The notes: generated by a model not told the origin, from the sequence alone. Shown: positions 37,701-46,585, counted from the first letter of the stretch. The stretch is 64,000 bases of DNA from Granulicella sp. dw_53 (GCF_018449545.1 NZ_JAAVUR010000013.1:122689-186688); one strand, 5' to 3'. Program-made: numbers and translations.

Positions 37701-37738
37701 AAAGTGGCATGTTAGTTATGGACAACTTGATAAAATAG
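37701..37738 (+). repeat. AT-rich intergenic repeat, copy B
   Basis: This copy matches 12138-12175 at 29 of 38 positions without gaps. It lies about 20 bases upstream of a terminator-like hairpin. Confidence 0.45.
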
Positions 37739-37756
37739 GTACAGGAATTAGAAGAA

Positions 37757-37784
37757 AGCCCCGGCTAAACCGGGGCTTCGCTCT
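37757..37784 (+). terminator. Terminator-like hairpin, orphan
   Basis: AGCCCCGG-CTAAA-CCGGGGCT is a perfect 8-bp stem, followed by TCGCTCTTT. The nearest plus-strand gene ends 367 bases earlier, so this may belong to the repeat block or end an unseen transcript. Confidence 0.5.
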
Positions 37785-37939
37785 TTAAGCACGTAACTTC
37801 AACCGCTGCACTTATTTGGCCGTAACCCTTTTATTTGGAATAATTTGCCGGGGATTCCACCTCGCATCTCGTTGCATCCATTCCGTTTACGCCCGGGCAA
37901 GGGGGGACACCCCCTGGCGATGAGGGTAGGGATAGGAGT

Positions 37940-38004
37940 GCGGTCGTGCTTCGCACGATACCCCACCCTATTTGCGATGAGACTGCAAAAAGGATGGGGC
38001 ACCC
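37940..38004 (+). repeat. Double-hairpin intergenic repeat, copy 2
   Basis: Same element as copy 1 in the opposite orientation: CGTGC-TTC-GCACG, then ACCCCACCCTATTTGC, loop GATGAGACT, GCAAAAAGGATGGGGC, ACCC. It ends 25 bases before the stop codon of the convergent His/Met-rich protein gene and may serve as its terminator. Confidence 0.8.
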
Positions 38005-38029
38005 GCGGTGTGCTGCTCCGTTAGAGCCT

Positions 38030-39529
38030 CTAGCGGGCGGTTGCGTCGAAGACGCCGGTCTCTACGGTGGTGCTGTGCTTCATCTGGACGAAGATGCGGT
38101 AGCGGCCAGGGGTGGGAAAGCCGTAGGGGAACTCGACGGTGTTGTCGGTGGAGTTTGCTGTGGCTCCCGGTGGATGGGACATCCCGGTCATGCCGGGCAT
38201 GTCGGCCATGGAGTCCGGATTACCCATAGCAGACGGGTTGGCGAGCATGAGGGCGGCCATCGCGGCTGAGCCCTCGGGGTGGACGTGGGCGAAGACGGTG
38301 CCGTCAGTCTTGACGAAGGCGGCGTGTCCGGCCATGCCCATATAAGGCTGCATGTCCGTGGCAGGTTTGCCGTTGGGATCGAGCATGTGGAAGTGGAAGC
38401 TGTAGGCGGTTCCAGCGGTGAGGTTCGCAGGCGCGTCCCAGACCATGGTGTAGCCGTCCGGCAGGCGGAAGGAGCTGCCGAGCAGATTCGCGGAGAGTGG
38501 CTGGGTCTGTGCAGCTGCGTCGTCGACGCCCGGAGGCGCCGGGGGCAGACCGGCAGGGATGGTCAGCGTGGTTACGAGGGTCTCGGGAAAGCCGTTGGCG
38601 TGAACGATGTCTCCATAGAGAGCGTAGTTGCCGGGGGGCATCGCGGGCAGGGCGAGACGGAAGTCGCCGGGAGCCGCGAGATCTGGGTGAAGGTGGAAGA
38701 CGGCGTCCATGCCGGGCTGACGGATGGCGTAGAGGTGCATCAGGTGGCCGTGGTCGAGGAGGAAGTCGTTGTTGGATCGAACGCGGTGGACGTCCTCTGA
38801 CTCGAAGCGCTTGATGTTGAGGTCGAGACGACTGCCGGTAAGCTGCGGCGTGACCTGCATGGGCCGGTAGATGTTCTGGTCGTAGCTGGCAGCATCTACG
38901 TTCCACCACTGTGCTCCCTCGTAGAGGAGCACAGCCATCACGACGAGGCTGCCTCCCAGTGCGAAGACGGCGCGGCGGCGACGCGAGGCGTCCGGCTTCT
39001 GTCCCGGTTGGAGCCGCGCCTCGCGGACGGAGGCAGCGACGACACCGGCCATGCTAAGCACGAGAAAGAGGCCAAGCACGGTGAGGAGAGAGCCGAGGCC
39101 CCGGCCCATGTGGAGGGTGGAGATGGGAACGGCGGGGACGGGGACCGAGGTGGTACGGTCGCCGGCAGCACCCGCGAGGTCGAAACGGATCTGCCAGGAG
39201 CCAGCGGCCATGATCCAGGTGGAGGCGGTGTAGAAGGCGGGATCGTCCGCCGAGACCTTCATGACATCGGAGGTGGGCGGATGTTTCGATGCCTCGCCGG
39301 TGAGCGGGAGAGGGGTGAGGTGAACGCCACTGAGAGGTGCGCCGCTGGAACGGACCTCTACGACCGCCTGACCGGGGATGACGTTTGGCATCCGAATGGT
39401 CACGTAGAGCTTATAAGGTCCAGCAGTCGCTTCTTCGAAGACATCTTTGCTGCCGACGTGGGCATGAGCGAGTTGTGGGATAGAGAGAAGAAGTAGTAGA
39501 AGTCCTAGAACGCGGTGGAGCGACTTCAT
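38030..39529 (-). CDS. His/Met-rich exported membrane protein, unknown function
   Basis: The 499-residue protein has a signal peptide (MKSLHRVLGLLLLLLSIPQLAHA) and an N-terminal beta domain to about residue 135. Two membrane helices follow (about 145-170 and 190-210), and a large C-terminal domain carries His/Met clusters: DHGHLMHLYAIR, AVFHLHPD, YSFHFHMLD, VFAHVHPEG and a Met-rich MADMPGMTGMSHPP. These clusters suggest copper or other metal binding at the membrane face, possibly linked to the CopA/CopB functions encoded at 4-6.6 kb; this is inference. The start overlaps the upstream membrane protein stop as ATGA, so the pair is co-translated. Confidence 0.72.
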   Translation of the reverse strand: MKSLHRVLGLLLLLLSIPQLAHAHVGSKDVFEEATAGPYKLYVTIRMPNVIPGQAVVEVRSSGAPLSGVHLTPLPLTGEASKHPPTSDVMKVSADDPAFYTASTWIMAAGSWQIRFDLAGAAGDRTTSVPVPAVPISTLHMGRGLGSLLTVLGLFLVLSMAGVVAASVREARLQPGQKPDASRRRRAVFALGGSLVVMAVLLYEGAQWWNVDAASYDQNIYRPMQVTPQLTGSRLDLNIKRFESEDVHRVRSNNDFLLDHGHLMHLYAIRQPGMDAVFHLHPDLAAPGDFRLALPAMPPGNYALYGDIVHANGFPETLVTTLTIPAGLPPAPPGVDDAAAQTQPLSANLLGSSFRLPDGYTMVWDAPANLTAGTAYSFHFHMLDPNGKPATDMQPYMGMAGHAAFVKTDGTVFAHVHPEGSAAMAALMLANPSAMGNPDSMADMPGMTGMSHPPGATANSTDNTVEFPYGFPTPGRYRIFVQMKHSTTVETGVFDATAR

Positions 39530-40740
39530 CGTTGGACGCTCCGCATCCAACGGCCGAAGCTCAGGCCAATCCAGGTGCCGATCGCGCCAACTACTGCAGA
39601 GCGAAGAAGTCCGAAATAAAGTGTCATCCCGTGATCGGGATCAGCGAACCGACGCATGCGGTTAAAGCTATCTGCGGGTGTGGCATAGCTGAAGTACATG
39701 GTGCCGAAGAAGCGATTCTCGCTGGCCTTGGAGAGCAGAAAGTTAGCGAAGGGCCACTCCACTGCGAAGAGGACGGCGACGAAGAGAACGCCAGAGACGA
39801 TTGCAACCTTCCAAAACTTCCAGGAGGATGTGCGTTGCCACAAGAGATCGAGGGCGAGCGCGGGCACGAAGAGGAGGACGGGAAACTTCGTGGGGACCAT
39901 GTGCGTGACCGGGAAGTATACCGGGCCGAGCTTCGGCGATGCAGGGAATAAAGGAAAGATCAGGATCTCCGCGATGGCGAAGAGCATGTACATCGAAGTG
40001 ATGGCGGTAGCGGCCCAGCGGTAACGCGAAGCCTGCGAGATGACTGCAAGCACAAGAGGAACAGCAATGGACATTGCGAAGTAGGCCAGAACCGAATGGA
40101 GGCTAATGTTGCGGGTGGGCTCCAAGAGGAAGAACATCTGGCCGGTGACGAGGATTCCGCCCGCATAGAGAAAGAGCCGCTGGAGAGACTTGAAGTCAGT
40201 CCGACCGGCCTCGGAGGCACGATTCATTGCGGCGAGGATGAGAAAGAGAACGCCAACTGTGACAGCTCGAGTGCCCAGAATAAGCAGGGTGTGGGGTGGA
40301 CTGACGATTTTGACATCGAGGCCATAGGCGTTGTGCCACCAGTTATCGAAGGGAGCAGAGGTGAGCATCGCGATGCCACCCCAAGCCGCGATGAACGCTC
40401 CGAGAGGGGCGCGGAAGCCGAGGACGTTGACCGAGGCAGGCCTGAGCGGGGCGGACTTGTTGAAGGTCGTGACGAGGATCAAGTAGCTGCAGATGACGCC
40501 AGCCAGAACACCACAAGCGTAGATAGCGACGTGAGCCGGGGTCCAGAAGGTGTCGCGTCCGATTGAACGGTGCCACGAGACGTCCCAAGTTCCACCGATG
40601 GTGGCGGAGGTGATCGCCGCAACGCCGAGCCACACGTACCAGGGGATGGAGCCCGTTCGTGCCGATGTTCGAGTACGGTCGGTCGCTTGAGTGTATTCGA
40701 AAGACGTGGCGGGAGAGAGGGGGTGGGTCGACGACGACAT
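39526..40740 (-). CDS. Ten-helix integral membrane protein, unknown
   Basis: The 404-residue protein has about ten predicted membrane helices and a short soluble N-terminus. Conserved-looking polar residues sit in or near helices (GGTWDVSWHRSIGRDTFWTPAHVAIY, SAPFDNWWHNAYGLDVKIVSPPHTLL), including several His and Trp that could bind metal or haem. I do not recognise the family. It is translationally coupled (4-base overlap) to the His/Met-rich protein, so the two probably form one membrane complex. Confidence 0.68.
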   Translation of the reverse strand: MSSSTHPLSPATSFEYTQATDRTRTSARTGSIPWYVWLGVAAITSATIGGTWDVSWHRSIGRDTFWTPAHVAIYACGVLAGVICSYLILVTTFNKSAPLRPASVNVLGFRAPLGAFIAAWGGIAMLTSAPFDNWWHNAYGLDVKIVSPPHTLLILGTRAVTVGVLFLILAAMNRASEAGRTDFKSLQRLFLYAGGILVTGQMFFLLEPTRNISLHSVLAYFAMSIAVPLVLAVISQASRYRWAATAITSMYMLFAIAEILIFPLFPASPKLGPVYFPVTHMVPTKFPVLLFVPALALDLLWQRTSSWKFWKVAIVSGVLFVAVLFAVEWPFANFLLSKASENRFFGTMYFSYATPADSFNRMRRFADPDHGMTLYFGLLRSAVVGAIGTWIGLSFGRWMRSVQR

Positions 40741-40880
40741 GAGATCTCCGTTGCTGCTCAGTTTATAACGGCTTCAGAAGAAACAAGGAGATTCGAGGAA
40801 AATTCCATTGGACTTGAGGAAATCGCGAAGCGCTGGCTTTCCATTCCCGTAGCTTGTTGGCTCATGATTTGAGTGCTCTT

Positions 40881-41705
40881 TTAGGGCGCATACCGGAACA
40901 GCACGACCTTCTCTTCCGCCGATCCAAACCGGTCCGCCGCTGCATCTTCCTTTGTCATCGAGAAGGTGCGCTCCCAGACGAGCTTCAGTTCCGGCCACTG
41001 CTTCTCCACCACACCGGAGAAGGCTGGATTGAAGTAGACCATGTACACCTCTCGTGGATGCCGCTCTACCGAGCGGCGCAGACTCCGGAGGCAGCGCTTG
41101 AGCACCGGAGCTAGAAACGGATGATAGAGATAGATGACTAACGGCTCCGCAGGATAGTCGAAGGCCGTCGCATCGCCGTTTCTCGCTTCGATGCGATCGC
41201 ACCTCTTCCAGTCGGCTGAAAACCGGGCGATGTTGGCCGCGGCGACGGCGCTCAACTCCAGAACCAGCTCCACGCCGAGGATTCTGCGAAACGGAAATCG
41301 TGAGGCAAGTAGCAAGGCCCGTCCCTTCCCTGAGCCCAGATCGACGAAGGTGAAGCGAGTCCAGTCGAGGGCGAGGGTTTCCATGACCTGCCGGAAGCCG
41401 GTCGGGGAGACGCCGTAGTAGGCCGTGCTCCAAAGAGCGTTGCGATGCGCGGAGGGCAGGTCCTCGCCCCATACGAGCCCGCTCGTATCCGTCCCATACT
41501 CCACGTCGAAGGGATGGAGGCTGTCGGCAGGCAAGGTGGAGATTGTTTGGGGCTCTGGGGTCGCTGGGGCGCTGCGTAGTCCCAGCCGGCGGGCGACGCC
41601 CTGCAAGGCCAGCACGAAGAATCCGCGCCAGCCACGGTTCACTGCTGCCTGCATCGCCTTGCGGAACAATCTGCCACGCATAGGGTCAATGTCCCCTGTT
41701 GTCAT
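40881..41705 (-). CDS. Class I SAM-dependent methyltransferase
   Basis: The 274-residue protein has motif I (FVDLGSGKGRALLLASRF) and the acidic end of strand 2 (ILGVELVLEL), both standard for Rossmann-type methyltransferases, from about residue 120. The N-terminal 100 residues are variable. LVIYLYHPFL (the position of the NPPY-like motif) and YMVYFNPAF are in the second half. The substrate is not predictable. It lies 140 bases upstream of the membrane protein pair in the same direction and could be co-transcribed. Confidence 0.82.
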   Translation of the reverse strand: MTTGDIDPMRGRLFRKAMQAAVNRGWRGFFVLALQGVARRLGLRSAPATPEPQTISTLPADSLHPFDVEYGTDTSGLVWGEDLPSAHRNALWSTAYYGVSPTGFRQVMETLALDWTRFTFVDLGSGKGRALLLASRFPFRRILGVELVLELSAVAAANIARFSADWKRCDRIEARNGDATAFDYPAEPLVIYLYHPFLAPVLKRCLRSLRRSVERHPREVYMVYFNPAFSGVVEKQWPELKLVWERTFSMTKEDAAADRFGSAEEKVVLFRYAP

Positions 41706-41784
41706 GCATTCGGATGCGGTTCGTGGACGTGCAAGCGAGAGGCGGCAAAGTTTTTAAGCGGGTCTAGCTTTTCGCACGGGAGTT

Positions 41785-42345
41785 ATGGTTCACTTTCACA
41801 TGGTCAACGCACATACTCGCCGCACCTTCCTACGCACGGCCCCTCTCGCCGCAGCGGTTAGCCTTTCTCTTACTGACCAATTCTTGTCAGCCTCGGTTTT
41901 GCCTGCCGATAGCGGACAGAGTGCTTCCGCTACAGCCCCGGTTCCGTTTCAGGTGTTCACCGCGCAGTCGATTGAGGATGCGGAGAAGGCGCTGCACGCC
42001 GCTCCTGGAGATAAGAGCCTGGTCAAGTCCGACGCGTTGCCCTTCACGATGGTTCTGACCACCGAGACGGCCAAGAGCGCCAAGGAGTTCGAGTGGCATG
42101 AGGGCCGGGATCATATCCTGCAGATCCTTGAGGGAACCACGGTGTATGAGGTGGGTGGAACCCCGAAGAACGGGCGGAACACCAAGCCCGGCGAGTGGCT
42201 CGCTCCGATCTCCGAAGGAGCCACTAAGGTGACGTTGAAGAAGGGCGACACGCTGGTGATTCCGCGGAATACTCCGCATAAGCGGAGCACCTCGGGGAGC
42301 GTTACGTTTACGCTGATCTCGCCGATGGGAGCCGTGAAGGCCTAG
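41785..42345 (+). CDS. Exported cupin-domain protein
   Basis: The 186-residue protein begins with a twin-arginine-like signal (RRTFLRTAPLAAAVSLSLT). The mature part has one cupin barrel: FEWHEGRDHILQILEGTTVYEVGG holds the first metal motif (HxxxD-HxxxxxEG type) and DTLVIPRNTPHKRSTSG the second (PxxxPH). The function of single-cupin exported proteins of this type is not known. The start follows GGGAG. It converges on ubiD with a 10-base gap. Confidence 0.8.
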   Translation: MVHFHMVNAHTRRTFLRTAPLAAAVSLSLTDQFLSASVLPADSGQSASATAPVPFQVFTAQSIEDAEKALHAAPGDKSLVKSDALPFTMVLTTETAKSAKEFEWHEGRDHILQILEGTTVYEVGGTPKNGRNTKPGEWLAPISEGATKVTLKKGDTLVIPRNTPHKRSTSGSVTFTLISPMGAVKA

Positions 42346-42355
42346 CCGCTTTTGG

Positions 42356-43945
42356 TTACTCGATCCCGAGCTTCTTCCAGAGGGCGTCGACGCGGGTTTT
42401 GACGTCGGCGTCCATGGCCAGCATGGGGGGCCAGGGGCGATTGAAGCCTTCGGCGGCCCACTTGCGAGTGGCGTCGATGCCCATCTTACTACCGAAGTTG
42501 GGCAGGCGGGAGGCGTGGTCGAGGGAGTCGACTGGGCCAAGGGTGAACTGGATGTCGCGCTCGGGGTCGATGTTGTTGGTGGTGCGGAGGGTGACCTCGG
42601 CGACGTCCTGCACGTCGCAGTCCTCGTCGACGACGATGATGCACTTGGTGAACATCGCCTGCCCCATGGCCCAGATGCCGTTCATGACCTTGCGGGCGTG
42701 GCCGGCGTAGGACTTGCGGATGCTGACGATCATGAGGTTGTGGAAGACACCCTCGGAGGGGAGGTTGATGTCCACGATCTCGGGTAGGGTGAGCTGCATG
42801 AGGGGCAGGAAGATGCGCTCAACGGCCTTGCCCATCCAGGCGTCTTCCATGGGCGGCTTGCCTACGATGGTGGCGGCGTAGATGGGGTTCTTGCGGTGGG
42901 TGATGGCGGTGAGGTGGAAGACGGGGTAGTCGTCCTGCATGGTGTAGAAGCCGGTGTGGTCGCCGAAGGGTCCCTCGGTGCGGAGTTCGCCCAGCTCGAC
43001 GTAGCCCTCGAGGATGTACTCGGCGTGGGCGGGGACTTCGAGGGAGACGGTCTCGCCTTTGACGAGTTCTAGGGGCTTCTGGCGGAGGAAGCCGGAGATT
43101 AAATACTCTTCGACGTCGGGTGGGGCGGGGACGATGGCGGAGAAGGTGGTCGCGGGGTCGGTGCCTATGGCTACGGCGACCTCCATGCGGTCGCCACGGA
43201 TCTTCGTGAGGGTGGTGTGGTGGATGGAGTCGAGGGAGGCCGCGGAAGTGGTTCCTCCGGCGGTGAGGGCCATAAGGTCGACGGCGGCGGTGGTGTCGGT
43301 GGAGGCAGCGCGGAGGCGGTCGCGCATGTGCTCGGCGGCGACCTTCTGGCGCTGCCAGTGCATGCCAGTGGTCTGGCCGTCGTAGACCTGCATGCGGTAC
43401 ATGCCGACGTTGCGCTTGCCGGACTTGGGATCTTTGGTGACGACGCAGGGGAGGGTGATGAAGCGGCCTCCGTCCTGGGGCCAGGTCTTGAGGATGGGGA
43501 GGTCGAGAAGGTTGACCTTGTCTCCCAGGTGGACGACCTCTTTACAGGGGGCTTCTTTGGCGGAGACGACCTTGGGGAAGAAGTTGCCGACTTCGGCGAG
43601 CATGGGAAGCATCTTGAGCTTGTCCATGAAGCTGGTGGGGGTCTGGGGTTTGATGAGGGTTCGGATGCGGTCGGCGATGGCGTCGAGGGAGTCGGTCTGG
43701 AGGGCGAGGTTCATGCGGCGCTCGCTGCCGAACTGGTTCATCAGGACGCGGGCGCCGGGGTAGCCTTTGACGTTCTCGAAGAGGAGCGCGGGGCCGCCAG
43801 ACTGGACGCCGTTGCGGCGAAGCTTGGAGGCGCGGTCGGCGATCTCCGCCATCTCGAGGATGGGGTCGACCTCCTGCTTGATGCGTTTCAGCTCGCCTGT
43901 TTTATCGAGTTGCGAGATCCATTCGCGTAGATCGGTGTAGGCCAA
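42356..43945 (-). CDS. UbiD-family decarboxylase
   Basis: The 529-residue protein is full length for UbiD and has the family's EGPFGDHTGFY motif with the catalytic Glu region, plus typical segments PILKTWPQDGGRFITLP, NVGMYRMQVYDGQTTGMHWQRQK and RTTNNIDPERDIQ. UbiD enzymes decarboxylate aromatic or unsaturated acids using prenylated FMN made by UbiX; no ubiX gene is in the window. With mqnD at 2.6 kb, a late decarboxylation in futalosine-derived menaquinone synthesis is the most natural role, but other UbiD substrates are possible. Confidence 0.9.
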   Translation of the reverse strand: MAYTDLREWISQLDKTGELKRIKQEVDPILEMAEIADRASKLRRNGVQSGGPALLFENVKGYPGARVLMNQFGSERRMNLALQTDSLDAIADRIRTLIKPQTPTSFMDKLKMLPMLAEVGNFFPKVVSAKEAPCKEVVHLGDKVNLLDLPILKTWPQDGGRFITLPCVVTKDPKSGKRNVGMYRMQVYDGQTTGMHWQRQKVAAEHMRDRLRAASTDTTAAVDLMALTAGGTTSAASLDSIHHTTLTKIRGDRMEVAVAIGTDPATTFSAIVPAPPDVEEYLISGFLRQKPLELVKGETVSLEVPAHAEYILEGYVELGELRTEGPFGDHTGFYTMQDDYPVFHLTAITHRKNPIYAATIVGKPPMEDAWMGKAVERIFLPLMQLTLPEIVDINLPSEGVFHNLMIVSIRKSYAGHARKVMNGIWAMGQAMFTKCIIVVDEDCDVQDVAEVTLRTTNNIDPERDIQFTLGPVDSLDHASRLPNFGSKMGIDATRKWAAEGFNRPWPPMLAMDADVKTRVDALWKKLGIE

Positions 43946-44106
43946 TTCCCTGTTCCCCTGTTCTGCTTTCTGATGTTCGTCTCTACTGATTCGACACTTC
44001 TCAGTTTAGCTTGTAAGTGTGCTGTGACCTTATTCGACGCAGGGGTTTTGGCTGCGCCTGGGATGCGGAGCAATCAGGCCAGGGTGGAGCTTCATGGCGG
44101 TGGGGG

Positions 44107-45309
44107 TCAGACCTTGAGGAAGATGCGTTTGCGCCAAAGGAGCCAGATGGGGAGGAAGCAGAGGATGGTGAAGGCCAGAGCGAATCCATGGGAGGTTAGT
44201 TCGGTTGATCCGTTCCGGGCGAAGACGTTGCGGTAGACCCAGCCCATGGCGGCGAGGGGTCTTCCGTTGGGCTGCGTCCCGACGTGGATGTCGATGAGGG
44301 CTTTGATGAAGACCACGGAGACGGTGTAAGCGGCGATGGCGTTGGAGCCGAAGACCCGCCAGGGCCAGATCAGGGCGGCTACGAGCTTCGAGCGGGTCTG
44401 GGCTTGCCGAACGTCCAGGAGCCAATAGAGCAGGGCGAGAGCGAGGAGCGCCAAGCCTGCGGAGAGCAGGACGTAGGAGCTGGTCCACAGCTTCTTGTTG
44501 AAGGGAAACCAGGGGGACCAGAGATAGCCTGCGACGACCAGCACCGCTCCTGAGGAGAGGATGCCGACGAACTTGCGGGTCGCGGTCTGAGTGGAGCGCA
44601 TCCAGAGGCCGGTGAGGATGCCGAGGAGCGTAGTGGCTACTGCTGGCAGGGTGCTCAGGAGGCCTTCGGGGTCGCGGACCTTCTCGTAGAGGCGGCCGGT
44701 GTGGAACCACTGCTGCGTGAAGGCAACAACATGGCGGTCGAGCCAGGCGACGAGGTTTTGGTCGGGGTCGAGGATCGCTACATCGTGGGTTGGGATACCC
44801 GCGCCCGGAACCGGAACGAAGCGCATCAGCAGCCAGTAACCGATAAGGAGCACCGCGGTGATGATGGCGAGGGTGCGAGGACGCTGGACCCAGATGAAAA
44901 GGAGTCCGGCGCAGAGGTAGCAGACGGCGATACGGGCGAGGACACCGTAGAAGCGCAGCGTGGTGAGATGGAAGAACGGCATGAGGGTGAGGAACCAGCC
45001 GAGGAGAAGAATGATGGCGCTGCGACGCACAACGTGAAGGGCAAGGCGGGGGCGGTCGGCTCCGCGGGCGAGGCGGCCCGCCATGGAGAAGACGATGGAG
45101 CAGCCGACGAGGAAGAGGAAGGTGGGAAAGACGAGATCGGTGAGGGTCCATCCGTTCCAGGGAGCGTGCTCGAGCACCCAGTAGACGTGGTTGCCATCGG
45201 CTGCGTCGTTGACCAGGATCATGAGTGCGATGGTGAGACCACGGAGTACGTCGATCGAGAGGACGCGGGGTGAGGGCACAAGGGTTTCGCCGGGCATGGT
45301 GTCCATCAT
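44107..45309 (-). CDS. NagX/HGSNAT-like membrane acyltransferase (DUF5009)
   Basis: The 400-residue protein has about 10-11 membrane helices and begins with the signature VLSIDVLRGLTIALMILVND (SxDxxRGL), followed by WTLTDLVFPTFLFLVGCSIVFS. This matches the bacterial NagX/DUF5009 group related to heparan-alpha-glucosaminide N-acetyltransferase. Such proteins are thought to acetylate amino sugars or glycans at the membrane; the donor and acceptor here are unknown. The start could also be the ATG at 45297. It is a single gene. Confidence 0.82.
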   Translation of the reverse strand: MMDTMPGETLVPSPRVLSIDVLRGLTIALMILVNDAADGNHVYWVLEHAPWNGWTLTDLVFPTFLFLVGCSIVFSMAGRLARGADRPRLALHVVRRSAIILLLGWFLTLMPFFHLTTLRFYGVLARIAVCYLCAGLLFIWVQRPRTLAIITAVLLIGYWLLMRFVPVPGAGIPTHDVAILDPDQNLVAWLDRHVVAFTQQWFHTGRLYEKVRDPEGLLSTLPAVATTLLGILTGLWMRSTQTATRKFVGILSSGAVLVVAGYLWSPWFPFNKKLWTSSYVLLSAGLALLALALLYWLLDVRQAQTRSKLVAALIWPWRVFGSNAIAAYTVSVVFIKALIDIHVGTQPNGRPLAAMGWVYRNVFARNGSTELTSHGFALAFTILCFLPIWLLWRKRIFLKV

Positions 45310-45727
45310 CGCTCAGGTTTGGTTTGAATGCTATGGGTTCATCGCGTCGAGAGGATTCTTTTGAGGCTTTCGTAGGGCTAAAGTCCTAGGTTTAATCCCA
45401 ATGGTGACAGTAATGGCAAATACAGTGGCCCTTCACTGAGTGAAGGATGACGGCGTAGAACAAGCAACTGCAAGGGAGGGTTGTGGTTCTCCAACCATCG
45501 CGCGATCGGGTGGGCTCGGGATGGGAACCCGAAGATTTGAGGTTGGGGAAGGAAGGCGGTCGTGCTTCGCACGATACCCCACCCTATTTGCGATGAAGCT
45601 GCAAAAAGGGTGGGGCACCCGGATTCGTCTCTTGGCTCTATGGAACCTTTGGTGGGTCTGGGTGTCTAACGTAGTGGACGCATTCCTCGCAGATGCGCAC
45701 CTGATTCGGAGTTTCGGAGGGTGCCTT
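45310..45727. other. Intergenic region with palindrome and repeat copy 3
   Basis: There is no gene before the tonB start. CCTTCACT-G-AGTGAAGG (45430-45446) is a perfect 8-bp-arm palindrome about 110 bases before the double-hairpin repeat copy at 45556-45620. The two may be parts of one larger composite repeat. Confidence 0.45.
45556..45620 (+). repeat. Double-hairpin intergenic repeat, copy 3
   Basis: GCGGTCGTGC-TTC-GCACGAT is followed by ACCCCACCCTATTTGC, loop GATGAAGCT, then GCAAAAAGGGTGGGGC and ACCC. This is the best-paired copy: hairpin two has 15 of 16 pairs matched in the core. It lies 108 bases upstream of the tonB-like start. Confidence 0.8.
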
Positions 45728-46459
45728 ATGTTTGAGCGAAGTCTTGTGATCTCCCAGCAGAGTCATGCGTCGGCGGGGCAGCGTTGGACTGCTCTTGCTT
45801 CCATCACAGTGCAGGTTGGACTGGCTGCGGTTCTGATCGCGCTACCTCTGCTGCATCCCGAAGGAATACCGTTCCGTGACGATGCGCCGCACGCTCTTCT
45901 GCCGAAGCTGCGGGTTCCCAAGGTGAAGCCAGTGACGGTGGAGCGGACCGCGGCGACCGCGTTGTCGTCTATTCCGACGATTCCGGTGCAGGGCAGTTCC
46001 CTGCTACCGCCACGGATTATCCCTAAGGACATTGCGAAGGATGACGGTGCTGCTCCGGTGCAGAGCTTCACGGGGATGGGCGATCCGAGCGGAGTGCCGG
46101 AGGTGATCGCTTCGGTTGGGAATGGGCCTGCAAGAGTCGTGACGGTAGCTCCAGCACGAGCCAGGAGCGGGCCGTTGAATATCTCGTCCGGGGTTTCGGC
46201 GGGACTGCTGATGGCACCGATTCGGCCGGTCTATCCGGTGATTGCGAAGGCAGCCAGGGTGGAGGGGACGGTGGTAGTAGAGGCCGTGATCTCCAAGGGT
46301 GGACTGATCGAGAGGCTACGAGTCGTCAGCGGGCCGGAGATGCTGCGGGCTTCAGCGATGGAGGCGATCCGTGCGGCGCGGTATCAGCCGTTCAAGTTGA
46401 ACGGCGAGCCGACGGAGGTGCAGACGACGATCACCGTGAACTTCAAGCTGCAGAGTTAG
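45728..46459 (+). CDS. TonB-like energy transducer
   Basis: The 243-residue protein has one membrane helix near the N-terminus (about 20-42, LASITVQVGLAAVLIALPLL), a Pro/Val-rich linker and a C-terminal TonB domain at about 160-243 (VYPVIAKAARVEGTVVVEAVISKGG, ending TITVNFKLQS). It is short and has no Pro-Glu/Pro-Lys spacer, like many acidobacterial TonB-family proteins. It could energise the two receptors in the window, although exbB and exbD are absent here. A GGAGGG ribosome binding site fixes the start at 45728; a longer open frame upstream runs through the repeat. Confidence 0.85.
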   Translation: MFERSLVISQQSHASAGQRWTALASITVQVGLAAVLIALPLLHPEGIPFRDDAPHALLPKLRVPKVKPVTVERTAATALSSIPTIPVQGSSLLPPRIIPKDIAKDDGAAPVQSFTGMGDPSGVPEVIASVGNGPARVVTVAPARARSGPLNISSGVSAGLLMAPIRPVYPVIAKAARVEGTVVVEAVISKGGLIERLRVVSGPEMLRASAMEAIRAARYQPFKLNGEPTEVQTTITVNFKLQS

Positions 46460-46535
46460 GGAGAGGAAGGCTTAACACCGATTACCGCCGATGACACCGA
46501 TTTAAGGCGTAACGGTGATTCGAGGGATAACTCCT

Positions 46536-46585
46536 GATAGGAGTGGATTGGGCTGATGGGCTCGCTTCCACTCCTATCGATTTTT
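46536..46585 (+). terminator. Terminator after tonB-like gene
   Basis: GATAGGAGTGGA (46536-46547) pairs perfectly with TCCACTCCTATC (46567-46578), 12 base pairs around a 19-base loop, followed by GATTTTTATC. Confidence 0.75.

Larger units (their letters stand above)
37390..38029. other. Intergenic region built of structured repeats
   Basis: There is no gene in 640 bases. In order it holds the inverted copy of the double-hairpin repeat (37451-37515), the AT-rich repeat copy B (37701-37738), a terminator-like stem (37757-37780), G/C runs (about 37900-37916, AGGGGGGACACCCCCT) and a direct copy of the double hairpin (37940-38004). The two double-hairpin copies face each other and bracket the whole block. 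Confidence 0.55.

Noticed and set aside
44030..45151. 373-codon minus-strand frame overlapping the NagX-like gene in another phase
   Set aside because: Pro/Arg/His-rich composition with no fold; the other frame has clear membrane helices and the SxDxxRGL motif.
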